From NCBI RefSeq assembly GCF_038002165.1, contig NZ_JBBOBR010000001.1, positions 2,356,001-2,420,000 of the forward strand: a DNA stretch of 64,000 bases, read 5' to 3'. Origin of the DNA: Cytobacillus sp. FSL H8-0458 (lineage in GTDB: Bacteria > Bacillota > Bacilli > Bacillales > Cytobacillaceae). Position numbers and translations under genes: made by a program. Below are positions 51,481-62,316 of the stretch, piece by piece; the first letter of the stretch is position 1; every line of letters starts with the position of its first letter. Under the pieces are notes generated by a model, which worked only from the letters and a program-made list of their open reading frames with translations, had not been told where the DNA came from and did not search any database.

Positions 51481-52716
51481 TTAAAGATTTTTTGGAAGTT
51501 CTCCATCAGGGCTGATTAAAGCCACAGAATAATGATCTGTAAAAATGGAGTTCGCCATATTATTAACGCCCTGCATGGAAACTGCATCGATTTCATCGAC
51601 AATTTCATCCATAGACCGATGTCGGCCCAGAAGCAGTTCGTTTTTGCCATTGCGGCTCATCCTGCTGTTTGTGCTTTCAAGGCTTAGCATTAAGCTTCCT
51701 TTGAGCTGTTCTTTACTGTTATTCAGCTCTTTATCTGTGATACCTTCTTTTTTAAGAGTGGCAAGGGTTTCGTGAATCGTATCGAAAAGAACATCCAGCT
51801 GCTTAGCTCCCGTTCCGCCGTAAAGCGTCACTATTCCGCTATCTTGGAAGGCAGAATGATATGAGAAAACAGAATAAGCCAATCCTTTTTGTTCCCTGAC
51901 ATCCTGGAATAGGCGGCTGCTCATGCTTCCACCCAAAATATTATTTAAAACAATCAGATTGTATATATCCTCATGCCCTACCTGCAGACCCTCGAACCCT
52001 AAGCAAAGATGAGCCTGCTCTGTATCCTTTTTACGGGCAAGATGGTTTGAATGAAACTCCGGCTTCTGCTCTGTGCGTTCTCTCTTGCCGCCTTCGTAGG
52101 ATCCAAAGTATTTTTCTACTTCTTTGATGAAAGATTCCTCGATATTTCCGGCAATGGAAATTACGACATTTTCAGGCGTGTATGTTTCATGCATATACTG
52201 TTTTAATGTTTCACCATTAAAAGTGGCCAGCGTTCCTTCAGTGCCAAGAATCGGATAGCCAAGTGAGTGGTTCTCGTAGATTGCTTTGCTCAAAAGATCA
52301 TGAACGATATCATCAGGCGTGTCTTCATACATTTTGATTTCTTCGTATACAACATTCTTTTCTTTGTTAAGTTCCTCATCCACAAATGTAGAGTTAAAAA
52401 ACATATCAGAGAGCACTTCGAGTGCAAAATCAGAATGGGTATCCAGTACTTTTGCGTAGTAGCATGTGTATTCTTTTGAAGTGAAGGCATTCACCTGCCC
52501 GCCAATGCTATCAAAGCTCTCAGCAATTTCCCGGGCTGATCTCGTTTTCGTTCCTTTGAAGAACATATGCTCAAGGAAATGAGAAATTCCGTTATTCTCG
52601 GGAATCTCATTTCTTGAACCTGTTCCGATCCATACTCCTATCGCTACAGAACGGACGGTTGGAATGTTTTCTAGTACGACTCTTACCCCGTTTTGGCATG
52701 TATATTTCTTGATCAA
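51481..52716 (-). CDS. mlpA: M16-family zinc peptidase MlpA (YmxG)
   Basis: The 411-residue protein is a processing-peptidase-like M16 metalloprotease with the full zinc motif HFLEHMFFKGT near residue 47, the downstream glutamate in VVYEEIKMYEDTPDD near residue 124 and the glycine-rich region LNNILGGSMSSRLFQDVREQKGLAYSV. In B. subtilis the homologue affects protease gene expression. The start is a TTG at 52714-52716 with GGAGGAATTTAT before it; the longer frame runs into sequence before the ribosome site. It lies 42 bases after ylxY. Confidence 0.93.
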   Translation of the reverse strand: MIKKYTCQNGVRVVLENIPTVRSVAIGVWIGTGSRNEIPENNGISHFLEHMFFKGTKTRSAREIAESFDSIGGQVNAFTSKEYTCYYAKVLDTHSDFALEVLSDMFFNSTFVDEELNKEKNVVYEEIKMYEDTPDDIVHDLLSKAIYENHSLGYPILGTEGTLATFNGETLKQYMHETYTPENVVISIAGNIEESFIKEVEKYFGSYEGGKRERTEQKPEFHSNHLARKKDTEQAHLCLGFEGLQVGHEDIYNLIVLNNILGGSMSSRLFQDVREQKGLAYSVFSYHSAFQDSGIVTLYGGTGAKQLDVLFDTIHETLATLKKEGITDKELNNSKEQLKGSLMLSLESTNSRMSRNGKNELLLGRHRSMDEIVDEIDAVSMQGVNNMANSIFTDHYSVALISPDGELPKNL

Positions 52717-52758
52717 ATAAATTCCTCCTGTTCTGAAACCCAAAGACATACGCTTACA

Positions 52759-53775
52759 TTAGTTTATATTATTATTGTTATTTTTTCCAAAATCCTGATT
52801 ATTATTTTCTCTATATTGGATTCTCTTCTCGCTTAACATCTCGGATACTGTTCCTATCTCCAGGTTCTTCTGCTTAAGCCCTGTTATAAGTCTATCAAGT
52901 GATTTTTCGGTGGATTCCGTAGGATGCATCAGGATTAATGCTCCATTATGGACCTTTGATAACACTCTGTTTATCAGCACATCCGGGGAGGGCTTCCTCC
53001 AATCCACTGTATCAACAGTCCACATGACGGTGCCAAGGTTTTTCTCGGCAGCAATCTTCACTGTTTCATCTCTATAGCTGCCGCTTGGAGGTGCAAACCA
53101 TGTAATAGGCTTACTCAGTTTTTCATCCATTGTGGCTTCAATCACATCATTTGTTTTTTGTATTTCTTCCCTTGTCCTTGCAGAAGAGATCACTTTCATA
53201 TCAGGATGGGTGTACGAATGGTTGCCTACTTCATGGCCTGCATCCATAATCATTCTTGCGAGTTCCGGATTATTCTTTACCCATCTTCCTTCAAGAAAAA
53301 AACTTGCTGACACATTATGTTCCTTTAAAGTAGCAAGCATACCGGACAAATATTCATTTCCCCATGCCACATTAATAATGAAGCTGACCATCGGTTTATC
53401 GGGATGGCCTTTATATACAGGTGACGGCGGCAGGTCCTTTAACTTCACCTTTGGTTCAATTTGTTTAAATACAAGCTTATCATCTTTGAACTTTTTGCCT
53501 GATTTCATTTTTTTATATGATGCCTCAACATCTACTTCAATGCCGTTAAGACCGGGAATGGCTTTCCATACAGGGTCTATTTTTGCGTCCTGTGCAGGAA
53601 TGCTGTATTCCTCTTTTTTCGCTGTAATTTCTTCATATAGTGAATCCTTAGGCTTGGAAACAGTTACGGCATCTGTTTCTTGTTTAAGGCCTGATACATA
53701 CTGATCAGTAAAAGGATTATTGATAAAAACAAGTGCCATCACAAACATGATAATAATATGGATAAACTTTCTCAT
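52759..53775 (-). CDS. ylxY: Polysaccharide deacetylase-like protein YlxY
   Basis: A 338-residue secreted or membrane-anchored protein: an N-terminal hydrophobic segment (residues 4-20, FIHIIIMFVMALVFIN), a linker domain, and a NodB-type deacetylase fold from about residue 130. The HxxxH zinc motif is present (GNHSYTHPDM near residue 190), as is WFAPPSGSYRD, but the first motif, normally TFDDG, reads FIINVAWGNEY, so the catalytic aspartate and a metal ligand are absent. The homologue is sporulation-associated in B. subtilis. The tail is Asn-rich. ATG start behind AAGGAGGCATGAAGA. Confidence 0.9.
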   Translation of the reverse strand: MRKFIHIIIMFVMALVFINNPFTDQYVSGLKQETDAVTVSKPKDSLYEEITAKKEEYSIPAQDAKIDPVWKAIPGLNGIEVDVEASYKKMKSGKKFKDDKLVFKQIEPKVKLKDLPPSPVYKGHPDKPMVSFIINVAWGNEYLSGMLATLKEHNVSASFFLEGRWVKNNPELARMIMDAGHEVGNHSYTHPDMKVISSARTREEIQKTNDVIEATMDEKLSKPITWFAPPSGSYRDETVKIAAEKNLGTVMWTVDTVDWRKPSPDVLINRVLSKVHNGALILMHPTESTEKSLDRLITGLKQKNLEIGTVSEMLSEKRIQYRENNNQDFGKNNNNNIN

Positions 53776-53885
53776 TCTTCATGCCTCCTTCAATTCATAG
53801 TATGATTTGAAGGGACAAGGTAGAACGGAACCGAAAAACAAAGGTATGCAATATAGGGCAAAAGCCCATGGAAATTCGTATATGT

Positions 53886-53908
53886 AAAAAGCCAGGGTTT
53901 CCCCTGGC
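53886..53908 (-). terminator. Terminator of pnp
   Basis: GCCAGGG (53891-53897) pairs with CCCTGGC (53902-53908) with a 4-base loop, extended by A-T pairs, and followed by TTTTTACA on the minus strand. Confidence 0.85.
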
Positions 53909-53959
53909 TTTTAGGAAAATTCGCCCGCAAAATGCTTCTCTTTTAAATAGAGGTTAGTA

Positions 53960-56080
53960 TTATTGCTGTGCTTTTTCCTTTTGCTCACGCTGTTCACGCA
54001 ATACGGCTTTGCGGGAAAGATTTACGCGGCCTTGCTTATCGATTTCAGTAACCTTTACTAGAAGCTCGTCACCAATGGATAGAACATCTTCCACTTTTCC
54101 TACACGCTCTTCAGCAAGTTCAGAAATGTGAACTAATCCATCTTTACCTGAGAAGATTTCAACAAATGCACCGAATTTTTCAATCCGTTTTACCTTGCCA
54201 AGATACATTTGTCCAACTTCCACTTCACGTACGATATCTTCAATAATCTTCTTCGCTTTTTGATTCATTTCTTCATTTACAGATGAAATGAATACTGTTC
54301 CATCTTGTTCAATATCGATCTTAACGCCTGTTTCTTCGATGATCTTATTGATCTGCTTTCCGCTCGGTCCAATAACATCACGGATTTTATCTGGATTGAT
54401 TGACATCATCAGAATCTTAGGAGCATATTCAGACAGCTCTTTTCTAGGCTGTTCAATAGTGCTCAGCATGGAATCAAGAATCTGCATGCGGCCTTTCTTC
54501 GCCTGCTGCAGTGCTTCCTCCAGAATCTCACGGGACAAGCCTTCAATCTTAATATCCATTTGCAGAGCAGTAACACCCTTGGAAGTACCCGCCACTTTGA
54601 AGTCCATGTCGCCAAGGTGATCTTCCATGCCCTGAATGTCTGTCAGGATTGAATAATGCTCGCCTGATTTAATTAGGCCCATTGCTATACCGGCAACTGG
54701 CGCTTTAATAGGCACACCTGCATCCATCATAGCCAAAGTACTTGCACAAATACTTGCCTGTGATGTTGAACCATTTGATTCCAGCACCTCAGAAACAAGA
54801 CGAATTGTATACGGGAAATCCTTTTCAGATGGAATAATTGGCTCTAGAGCACGTTCTCCAAGAGCACCATGCCCGATTTCACGGCGGCCCGGCCCTCTGA
54901 TTGGCCCGGTTTCACCTACACTGAAGTTAGGGAAGTTGTAATGGTGCATAAATCTTTTTTCTTCTTCAATTCCCAGCCCGTCCAGAATCTGTACATCTCC
55001 AAGAGCTCCTAATGTACAAATGCTCAATGCCTGAGTTTGTCCGCGTGTAAACAAACCTGAACCATGTGTGCGCGGCAGAAGGTCTACTTCTGAGGACAGT
55101 GGGCGGATGACATCCAATCCTCGTCCATCCGGGCGCACTTTATCTTCTGTAATTAAGCGGCGTACTTCAGCTTTAACAATTTTATCAAGGATCTGCCTGA
55201 TTTGCTTCAGCTTGTCGTCGCCTGCTTCTTCACCTTCATATTTAGCTGTGATTTCTTCTTTAACTGCTTTAATGGCAGCTTCACGGGCATGTTTCTCCTG
55301 TACCTGGATGGCTTTAATCATATCCTTCTCACAGATGCCGCGTACTTCAGCCTCTAAATCCTGGTCAACCTGGTATAAAACAATTTCCATTTTCTCTTTG
55401 CCGATTTCAGATGCAATTTCTTCCTGGAAGGCAATAAGGCGCTTAATTTCCTCATGACCAAACATAATTGCTTCAAGCATTGTTTCCTCAGGCACTTCCT
55501 CTGCACCTGCTTCAACCATGTTAATAGCATCTTTTGTACCCGCTACAACAAGGCTGATATCGCTTTTTTCAGCCTGTTCTACAGATGGATTAATGATGAA
55601 CTCTCCATCGATGCGGCCTACGCTGACTCCCGCAATCGGTCCGCCAAATGGAATATCCGACACAGAAAGGGCTAATGATGAACCGAACATTGCAGCCATT
55701 TCTGATGAGCAGTTTTGATCCACACTCATCACCATGCTTACAACCTGTACATCATTTCTGAAACCGTCAGCGAATAATGGACGAATTGGCCTGTCAATTA
55801 AACGGCTGGCCAAAATCGCTTTTTCACTTGGACGGCCCTCTCTCTTAATAAAACCGCCCGGTATCTTACCAACAGCATACAAACGTTCTTCATAGTTAAC
55901 TGTCAGCGGAAAGAAATCCAGATTTTTCGGTTCTTTTGATGCTGTAGCAGTACTTAAAACTACAGTATCACCATAGCGCACTAAAACTGCACCATTAGCC
56001 TGTTTAGCAAGCTGGCCAATCTCTACAGTCAATTTGCGCCCAGCCCAATCAAGGCTGTAGACATGTTTATCTTGTCCCAT
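53960..56080 (-). CDS. pnp: Polynucleotide phosphorylase
   Basis: PNPase degrades RNA 3' to 5' by phosphorolysis. The 706-residue protein has two RNase PH domains (the first starting [20 protein letters not shown]; the second with [27 protein letters not shown] near residue 415), a KH domain ([20 protein letters not shown] near residue 560) and an S1 domain ([21 protein letters not shown] near residue 622). The ATG at 56078-56080 behind GAGAGGGG is chosen instead of one eight codons upstream. It follows rpsO, the widely conserved order. A leader hairpin is present upstream. Confidence 0.97.
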   Translation of the reverse strand: MGQDKHVYSLDWAGRKLTVEIGQLAKQANGAVLVRYGDTVVLSTATASKEPKNLDFFPLTVNYEERLYAVGKIPGGFIKREGRPSEKAILASRLIDRPIRPLFADGFRNDVQVVSMVMSVDQNCSSEMAAMFGSSLALSVSDIPFGGPIAGVSVGRIDGEFIINPSVEQAEKSDISLVVAGTKDAINMVEAGAEEVPEETMLEAIMFGHEEIKRLIAFQEEIASEIGKEKMEIVLYQVDQDLEAEVRGICEKDMIKAIQVQEKHAREAAIKAVKEEITAKYEGEEAGDDKLKQIRQILDKIVKAEVRRLITEDKVRPDGRGLDVIRPLSSEVDLLPRTHGSGLFTRGQTQALSICTLGALGDVQILDGLGIEEEKRFMHHYNFPNFSVGETGPIRGPGRREIGHGALGERALEPIIPSEKDFPYTIRLVSEVLESNGSTSQASICASTLAMMDAGVPIKAPVAGIAMGLIKSGEHYSILTDIQGMEDHLGDMDFKVAGTSKGVTALQMDIKIEGLSREILEEALQQAKKGRMQILDSMLSTIEQPRKELSEYAPKILMMSINPDKIRDVIGPSGKQINKIIEETGVKIDIEQDGTVFISSVNEEMNQKAKKIIEDIVREVEVGQMYLGKVKRIEKFGAFVEIFSGKDGLVHISELAEERVGKVEDVLSIGDELLVKVTEIDKQGRVNLSRKAVLREQREQKEKAQQ

Positions 56081-56158
56081 AATTGTACCCCTCTCTGCAT
56101 TCACTTAAGGACAGGCTTCAATTCTGCCTGGTCCGTTTAATTGTTGATTTCCTGCAAT

Positions 56159-56179
56159 TTCCGCAGGCGTTCCTGCGAA
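56159..56179 (-). promoter_or_regulatory. Hairpin in the pnp leader
   Basis: TTCGCAGG and CCTGCGGAA (minus strand) form an eight-pair stem closed by an AACG loop, about 80-100 bases before the pnp start. The role is unknown; pnp leaders are processed and autoregulated in enterobacteria, but this is not shown here. The rest of 56081-56360 contains no gene. Confidence 0.45.
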
Positions 56180-56360
56180 GACAGCAAAAGCCTAATGAGC
56201 TTTGCATTACCCGCAGTCCAGTTTTATATAAAAGCATGAAATGCTCGTTAATCATAATAAAATTAGGCATCTTATAGTATGCACAATTTTCCCGTTTGCT
56301 AAAATAGGATAAGTTATGTATGTACATGATCAGGAACAAAATTCAAGTTTTTAAAGCTAA

Positions 56361-56386
56361 TAAAAAAGCGGGAAAAAATCCCGCTT
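56361..56386 (-). terminator. Terminator of rpsO
   Basis: AAGCGGGA (56366-56373) pairs with TCCCGCTT (56379-56386), with a run of A to the left giving TTTTTTA on the minus strand. Read-through to pnp is likely partial. Confidence 0.85.
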
Positions 56387-56393
56387 CTGTTGA

Positions 56394-56762
<369 letters not shown>

Positions 56763-56785
56763 ACTTTTTATGACAAAAAGCAAGG

Positions 56786-57736
56786 CTAAACCCTGTTTTT
56801 CTCAAAATATTGCTCAGTCTGCTGTTTATCCTTTTCGATTTGCGCAATTAACTCCTGAACGCCAGCAAATTTCCTTTCGCTTCTAAGATGTTTATGCCAT
56901 TCAACTGTCACTTTCCTGCCATAAATATTTGAAGAGAAATCAAAAATATGGACTTCAACAGATGGCCTGTCCCCTTTTTCCTTATTAAAAGTTGGTTTGT
57001 AGCCAACATTGCAGACACCTTCATACCAGCTGCCATCTACTGAGAATCTTACAGCATACACACCAGGCGGTGGAATAATGCAGTCATCAGAAACATCCAC
57101 ATTCGCTGTAGGAAAGCCGATTGTACGACCTCTCTTATCACCATGGATAACGATTCCTGATGTTTTATAATATCTTCCTAAAAGACCGGGAAGCTCAGCC
57201 GTATTCCCTTCACGGATATATTTCCTTATTAGCGTAGAGCTGATTTTTTCGTCTTCTTTCGCCAGCTTTGCAACGACTGAGTAATCAAATTGATCCCTTG
57301 AATGAAACAGCAATGTTTCCATTGTGCCCCGTCCCATTCTTCCGTAGGAATAATCAAAGCCTGCCACGACATGCTTGGCATTAAGACCAATCAGGTATTG
57401 GTCAACAAACTCCTGGGGCAGAAGATTAGCAAATTCCCTTGTAAAATTGATAACAAACAAATAATCTATACCGAGATCAGCTATGATAGCAATTTTATCC
57501 TCAAGGGACGTAATATACTCCACATGCTGAACGCTTTTCCCCAAAACAACCGAGGGATGCGGATCAAATGTCATGACAGCACTTTTTAATCCTTTTTGTT
57601 CAGCTATTGATTTTGCTTCACGGATGACTTTCTGGTGACCCAGATGAACACCATCAAAATATCCAAGTGCTATTGCCAATTCAGGCATTTCGCTTTTATC
57701 CATTCGATGGGGATGATGTATATGAATAACTTCCAT
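56786..57736 (-). CDS. ribF: Bifunctional riboflavin kinase / FAD synthetase
   Basis: RibF (RibC in B. subtilis) makes FMN and then FAD from riboflavin. The 316-residue protein has the N-terminal nucleotidyltransferase (ALGYFDGVHLGHQKVIREA near residue 24; FDYSYGRMGRGT near residue 125; SSTLIRKYIREG) and the C-terminal flavokinase (GDKRGRTIGFPTANVD near residue 198; GVYAVRFSVDG; VEVHIFDFSSNIYG). ATG start behind AAAGGTG. Between truB and rpsO. Confidence 0.96.
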   Translation of the reverse strand: MEVIHIHHPHRMDKSEMPELAIALGYFDGVHLGHQKVIREAKSIAEQKGLKSAVMTFDPHPSVVLGKSVQHVEYITSLEDKIAIIADLGIDYLFVINFTREFANLLPQEFVDQYLIGLNAKHVVAGFDYSYGRMGRGTMETLLFHSRDQFDYSVVAKLAKEDEKISSTLIRKYIREGNTAELPGLLGRYYKTSGIVIHGDKRGRTIGFPTANVDVSDDCIIPPPGVYAVRFSVDGSWYEGVCNVGYKPTFNKEKGDRPSVEVHIFDFSSNIYGRKVTVEWHKHLRSERKFAGVQELIAQIEKDKQQTEQYFEKNRV

Positions 57737-57802
57737 ATTAATATTTCACCTTTTCTCTACAGAGCCTGGACCTATATAAATGCACAGCTTTTTAACAAGT
57801 GC

Positions 57803-58720
57803 TTATTGATCATTCCTTAACACTTTTACTGGCTTCATTAACCCTGGTTTGCGGGGGTGATGCTCATAAATCGCCAGAACAAGACCTTCTTTTTCCTCAA
57901 TTGCGATTGGGCCTTTAGTGTCGAGTAAATGATCAGGGATAGTTAATACAGCCCCATTTTTTACTTTCTCTGCTACTTTATCACTTATTTGAAATTTCGG
58001 CAAATGAGAAAGCGCAGCTTCCATAGGTCGAAGAACCTCAGCCATTGTCCCCTTTTCGACCCTGTCTTCTATGTCTTCAAATGTCAGGCAATCATCAAGA
58101 GTGAGTGAGGCTGACTGGATTCTTACAAGATCAGACATATGGGCTGGGTATCCCAATTCAGACCCAATCATGACCGCAAGTGTACGGATGTATGTACCCT
58201 TGCTGCAGGCTACACGGAAACGGAAGGTAATATTCTCACCCTCAAACATCTCTCTGTCATCGAGAAGTTCGATTGAGTAGATAGTAACTTTCCTGGATGG
58301 CCGCTCCACTTCTATTCCCTGTCTTGCATATTCATAGAGGCGCTTCCCATTTACCTTTACTGCTGAATACATGGGGGGAGTCTGTGTAATTTCCCCGGTA
58401 AGGCTTTGAAGTACTTTCATCACCTGATTTCTGGTAATAGGTGCTGCAACAGCTTTCCTCTCCACAATTTCACCTGATGCATCTTCTGTTGTCGTAGAAA
58501 AACCTATTGTGACTTCTCCCTCATAAGACTTCCCTGCATCTGTTATGTATTCAGCCACCTTCGTTGCCCTCCCAAGGCAAATTGGAAGTACTCCTGTCAC
58601 GTCAGGATCCAGTGTTCCGGTGTGGCCGATTTTTTTCATTCGCAAAATCTTCCGCAGCCTGAAAACACAATCATGGGATGTCATGCCCTTAGGTTTAAAA
58701 AGCGGCAAAATTCCTTCCAT
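57803..58720 (-). CDS. truB: tRNA pseudouridine-55 synthase
   Basis: TruB makes pseudouridine 55 in the T-loop of tRNAs. The 305-residue protein has [16 protein letters not shown] at the start, the catalytic aspartate in [16 protein letters not shown] near residue 38, and [19 protein letters not shown] near residue 170. The ATG at 58718-58720 is preferred over a GTG four codons earlier because GGTGG lies at proper distance. A hairpin with a T run separates it from rbfA. Confidence 0.96.
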   Translation of the reverse strand: MEGILPLFKPKGMTSHDCVFRLRKILRMKKIGHTGTLDPDVTGVLPICLGRATKVAEYITDAGKSYEGEVTIGFSTTTEDASGEIVERKAVAAPITRNQVMKVLQSLTGEITQTPPMYSAVKVNGKRLYEYARQGIEVERPSRKVTIYSIELLDDREMFEGENITFRFRVACSKGTYIRTLAVMIGSELGYPAHMSDLVRIQSASLTLDDCLTFEDIEDRVEKGTMAEVLRPMEAALSHLPKFQISDKVAEKVKNGAVLTIPDHLLDTKGPIAIEEKEGLVLAIYEHHPRKPGLMKPVKVLRNDQ

Positions 58721-58750
58721 ATTATGTACCACCTTGTCTATTTGTCTTTA

Positions 58751-58783
58751 GAAAAAAATGGATAGACAAAGTGTCTATCCATT
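58751..58783 (-). terminator. Terminator between rbfA and truB
   Basis: A perfect 12-bp stem (58757-58768 with 58772-58783) and 3-base loop, followed on the minus strand by six T. It lies directly after the rbfA stop inside a gene order usually regarded as one operon. Confidence 0.85.
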
Positions 58784-58786
58784 CCA

Positions 58787-59167
58787 TTATTCTTCTTCTT
58801 TGGAGCGTTCCTCATCTTTGGAACTGCCTTCGTCCTGAATTTGATGAAGCAATGATTCAATACGGTTTCCGTAGTCGATTGATTCATCAAATTCGAATAG
58901 AATTTCCGGTGTTTTGCGCAGCCGGATTCGCTGGCCGATTTCAGATCGGATAAAGCCTTTTGCTTTAGCCAGCCCGCGAAGCGTATTCTCCCGCTGTTCC
59001 TCATCACCCAGAACGGAAATAAACACGGTTGCCTGCTGGAGATCCCCGGTAACTTGAACATCAGTGACAGTTACAAAACCAACCCGCGGGTCCTTGATTT
59101 TTCGGCTGATGATTTCGCCCAGTTCTTTTTTCATTTGTTCTCCAACTCGATTTGCTCTAAGGCTCAT
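58787..59167 (-). CDS. rbfA: Ribosome-binding factor A
   Basis: RbfA helps 30S maturation. The 126-residue protein has the KH-like core [41 protein letters not shown] (split: residues 3-43), [20 protein letters not shown] near residue 83, and an acidic Glu/Lys tail. ATG start. It follows ylxP by 16 bases. Confidence 0.96.
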   Translation of the reverse strand: MSLRANRVGEQMKKELGEIISRKIKDPRVGFVTVTDVQVTGDLQQATVFISVLGDEEQRENTLRGLAKAKGFIRSEIGQRIRLRKTPEILFEFDESIDYGNRIESLLHQIQDEGSSKDEERSKEEE

Positions 59168-59183
59168 TCTATATCACCTCTTC

Positions 59184-59465
59184 TTAAAGCCACTCTAAAT
59201 CTGTAATTGTCCGCTCAATTTCAGGGAACGAATCAATCATTTTCAGCGCATTTTGCAGCTCGTGTTCAGTTGAAACCTGGGTGGACGAAACGGCCACAAT
59301 GGCAATTTTGGTCCGCTGCCATAGGTCCTGATAGTCCACCTCAGATACAGAAACATTGTATCTTTGTTTCAGCCGGGTTAGAATACGCTGCAAAACAGCC
59401 CGTTTTTCTTTCAAAGAATGTGTGTCATAAATGATACATTCACAGGCAGCAAGCCCAATTATCAT
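59184..59465 (-). CDS. ylxP: YlxP, DUF503 family protein
   Basis: A 93-residue DUF503 protein: [22 protein letters not shown], then RYNVSVSEVDYQDLWQ and a C-terminal ERTITDLEWL. It is conserved between infB and rbfA in Firmicutes, which suggests a translation- or ribosome-related role, but the function is not established. Its ATG overlaps the infB stop codon (TAATG). Confidence 0.93.
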   Translation of the reverse strand: MIIGLAACECIIYDTHSLKEKRAVLQRILTRLKQRYNVSVSEVDYQDLWQRTKIAIVAVSSTQVSTEHELQNALKMIDSFPEIERTITDLEWL

Positions 59466-61696
59466 TAACGTTCCACTTCTTCCATTATATATGCTTCGAT
59501 GACGTCGCCTTCTTTAACGTCATTGAAGTTTTTGATGGTAATACCGCATTCATAGCCTTGGGCTACTTCTTTAGCGTCATCTTTGAATCGCTTAAGAGCA
59601 TCAACTTCGCCTTCAAAAATTACTACTCCATCGCGGATTAAACGAACGCCGCTGTCACGGGTGATTTTTCCGTCTGTGACATAAGAACCTGCAATTGTAC
59701 CGATTTTGGAAACTTTGAATGTCTGGCGTACTTCAGCCTGGCCGATAATTTTTTCCTGGAACTCAGGATCCAGCATACCTTGCATCGCCAATTCGATTTC
59801 CTCTATTACTTTGTAGATGATGCGGTGCAGACGGATGTCAACATTTTCTGCATCTGCAGCACGTTTCGCGTTATTGTCAGGACGTACATTGAATCCGATC
59901 ACAATAGCGTTGAAAGCAGCAGCTAAAGTGATGTCAGACTCGTTAATGGCACCTACACCTGTATGAAGGATGCGAACATTAACACCTTCTACATCAATTT
60001 TATGAAGAGCAGCTGTCAATGCTTCCGCTGAACCTTGAACGTCTGCTTTCACAACGATGTTTAAGTCTTTCATTTCCCCTTGTTTCATATGTTCAAACAA
60101 GTTATCCAGACTTACGCGTGTTTTTTCATTTCTTTGAGCCTGCAATGCCTGCTGGGCACGAGCTTCACCAACCTGACGGGCTGTCTTTTCATCATCAAGA
60201 ACAGCGAATCGGTCACCGGCTTGAGGAACATCGTTAAGACCTGTAATCTCAACAGGAGTTGAAGGTCCGGCAGTTTTCACACGGCGGCCAAGGTCATTAA
60301 CCATTGCACGGACACGTCCAAATGAGTTACCGACAACGATTGGATCTCCTACCTTCAATGTACCGTTTTGCACAAGCAGAGTCGCAACTGAGCCGCGTCC
60401 TTTGTCAAGCTGTGCTTCGATAACTGTACCAACGGCATTGCGGTCAGGATTTGCTTTGTATTCTTCCACTTCACCTACAAGAAGAATCATTTCAAGCAAT
60501 TCATCAATTCCCTCGCCTTTAATTGCTGAGATTGGAACAAAGATTGTGTCTCCGCCCCATGCCTCTGGAACCAGGCCATGTTCAGTCAATTCCTGCATAA
60601 CACGGTCAGGATTTGCTGCTTCCTTATCCATTTTATTAACAGCAACGATGATTGGCACTTCTGCTGCTTTCGCATGGTTAATTGCTTCTACTGTTTGCGG
60701 CATAACACCGTCATCTGCTGCTACAACGAGAATTGTTATATCGGTAATTTTCGCACCGCGGGCACGCATAGTTGTGAATGCAGCGTGTCCGGGAGTATCA
60801 AGGAAAGTAATCTTTTTGCCGTTTTCTTCAACTTGATAAGCTCCAATATGCTGAGTGATTCCGCCTGCTTCTCCCGCTGTAACTTTCGTGTTGCGGATGG
60901 AGTCAAGCAATGTTGTTTTACCATGGTCAACGTGTCCCATGATAGTAACAACAGATGGACGTTCCACCAGTTCGGCATTTTCATCTTCAGCGAAGTATAC
61001 TTCAAGATCGGTTGTATCAACCAGTATCTCTTCTTCTACTTCGACACCGTATTCACCTGCAATCAGCTCAATCGCATCTTTGTCTAGGTCCTGGTTAATG
61101 GTTGCCATAACACCAAGCATAAATAGCTTTTTAATGATTTCAGAAGGCTCGCGGTGAAGCTTCTTTGCAAGTTCCGCTACTGTCAGTGATTCGCTGAAAG
61201 TAATTTTTGAAGGAAGCTCCTTCACTTTTTTAGGAGCTGGGGCCACATGCGTCTGCTGCTGTTTGCCTTTGTTGTTTTTATTCTTATTGTTGTTTCGGTT
61301 ATTGTTATTGTTTCTATTGTTATTATTGTTTCTGTTGTTGGTATTGCCTCTGTTATTGCCGGAGAAGTTTTTGCCGGACTGGCTGCCCTGTCCCTGGCTT
61401 CTGTTTTCACCGGATTTATTCTGAGGCTTGCTTTTAGCAGCTGTGGAATTGCCGGCACTATTATTTGAAGCCGGTTTTTGATTTCCCTGCGGCTTCTGCT
61501 GGTTTTGAGGTTTGCTCTGCTTTTGAGCCTGGCTGTCATTCTTGATAAAAATACCGTCAAGCTTCTGGACTGCCGCCGGCTCAATCGTAGTCATATGATT
61601 GGAAACCTCAATATTCATGTCTTTTAATTTTGTAATAACATCCTTGCTTGAAATGTTATGTTTTTTCGCATATTCATAAACGCGCATTTTACTCAT
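59465..61696 (-). CDS. infB: Translation initiation factor IF-2
   Basis: IF-2 is the GTPase that delivers initiator tRNA. The 743-residue protein has an N-terminal IF2-N domain ([20 protein letters not shown]), a low-complexity Asn/Arg/Lys-rich linker (residues about 90-150, repeats of NNRNNNN), a second IF2-N segment, the G domain with [15 protein letters not shown] near residue 253, [15 protein letters not shown] near residue 299 and NKMDK near residue 353, and domains II-IV. ATG start behind GGGGGTGAAAGT. Between ylxQ and ylxP. Confidence 0.97.
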   Translation of the reverse strand: MSKMRVYEYAKKHNISSKDVITKLKDMNIEVSNHMTTIEPAAVQKLDGIFIKNDSQAQKQSKPQNQQKPQGNQKPASNNSAGNSTAAKSKPQNKSGENRSQGQGSQSGKNFSGNNRGNTNNRNNNNNRNNNNNRNNNKNKNNKGKQQQTHVAPAPKKVKELPSKITFSESLTVAELAKKLHREPSEIIKKLFMLGVMATINQDLDKDAIELIAGEYGVEVEEEILVDTTDLEVYFAEDENAELVERPSVVTIMGHVDHGKTTLLDSIRNTKVTAGEAGGITQHIGAYQVEENGKKITFLDTPGHAAFTTMRARGAKITDITILVVAADDGVMPQTVEAINHAKAAEVPIIVAVNKMDKEAANPDRVMQELTEHGLVPEAWGGDTIFVPISAIKGEGIDELLEMILLVGEVEEYKANPDRNAVGTVIEAQLDKGRGSVATLLVQNGTLKVGDPIVVGNSFGRVRAMVNDLGRRVKTAGPSTPVEITGLNDVPQAGDRFAVLDDEKTARQVGEARAQQALQAQRNEKTRVSLDNLFEHMKQGEMKDLNIVVKADVQGSAEALTAALHKIDVEGVNVRILHTGVGAINESDITLAAAFNAIVIGFNVRPDNNAKRAADAENVDIRLHRIIYKVIEEIELAMQGMLDPEFQEKIIGQAEVRQTFKVSKIGTIAGSYVTDGKITRDSGVRLIRDGVVIFEGEVDALKRFKDDAKEVAQGYECGITIKNFNDVKEGDVIEAYIMEEVER

Positions 61697-61715
61697 ACTT
61701 TCACCCCCGCTAGTA

Positions 61716-62018
61716 TTAATCGAGCAACGTTAACAGCTTTTTTGCAAATCCGGCATCTAACACTGCCACCACAACGCGGGCTTCCTTCCCTATAGCCTTG
61801 CCGAGCATTTCCCGGTTTTGTATCAGCTTATATGGAACCCCAAATGATTTACATTTATCTGTAACTTTTTTTGCCGTATTTGCGGATGCATCTGCAGACA
61901 GCAAAACAAGCTTTGCTTTGCCGTTTCTGATCTCTTTAACAGCAAGCTCTTCTCCCGAAGTAATTTTCCGTGCCCGATTGGCTAAGCCAAGCAATGACAT
62001 CCATTGATTTGAGTTCAT
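61716..62018 (-). CDS. ylxQ: YlxQ, L7Ae-family RNA-binding protein
   Basis: A 100-residue protein of the L7Ae/L30e family (also called YbxF-like): [39 protein letters not shown] is the typical start (residues 7-45), with [17 protein letters not shown] following. Members bind kink-turn RNA. Its ATG overlaps the rnpM stop codon, indicating coupling. Confidence 0.94.
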   Translation of the reverse strand: MNSNQWMSLLGLANRARKITSGEELAVKEIRNGKAKLVLLSADASANTAKKVTDKCKSFGVPYKLIQNREMLGKAIGKEARVVVAVLDAGFAKKLLTLLD

Positions 62019-62305
62019 TTGGATTGCCGTTTCTCCTTCTCTATTAACTCCAAGAGTTCTTCATAGATAGCATCATCTATGGAAACTTCTAAATGATTGG
62101 CTAAGATATTCTTCTTCTTTGCTAACAAAACTGCTTCCTTTTCTTTGGAAAGATAAGCCCCGCGCCCTGATTTTTTTCCGGTCGGGTCAACAGATACTTC
62201 GCCTTCTTTGGAGCGAACGATGCGAACGAGTTCTTTTTTCGGCCTCATTTCACCGGTAGCGACACATTTTCGCAAAGGAACTTTTTTGCGATTGTTCACG
62301 ATCAT
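62015..62305 (-). CDS. rnpM: RnpM (YlxR), RNase P-associated protein
   Basis: A 96-residue YlxR-family protein with [25 protein letters not shown] (residues 7-31) and [25 protein letters not shown]. YlxR has been reported to bind the RNA of RNase P, hence RnpM. ATG start. Between nusA (11 bases away) and ylxQ. Confidence 0.93.
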   Translation of the reverse strand: MIVNNRKKVPLRKCVATGEMRPKKELVRIVRSKEGEVSVDPTGKKSGRGAYLSKEKEAVLLAKKKNILANHLEVSIDDAIYEELLELIEKEKRQSK

Positions 62306-62316
62306 TCACCTCTTCC

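Noticed and set aside
61222-61584. Antisense open frames over the infB linker (Ile/Val- or Thr/Ile-rich proteins)
   Set aside because: These are products of the AAC/CGT repeat codons of the IF-2 linker read in other frames; the IF-2 frame explains the sequence.
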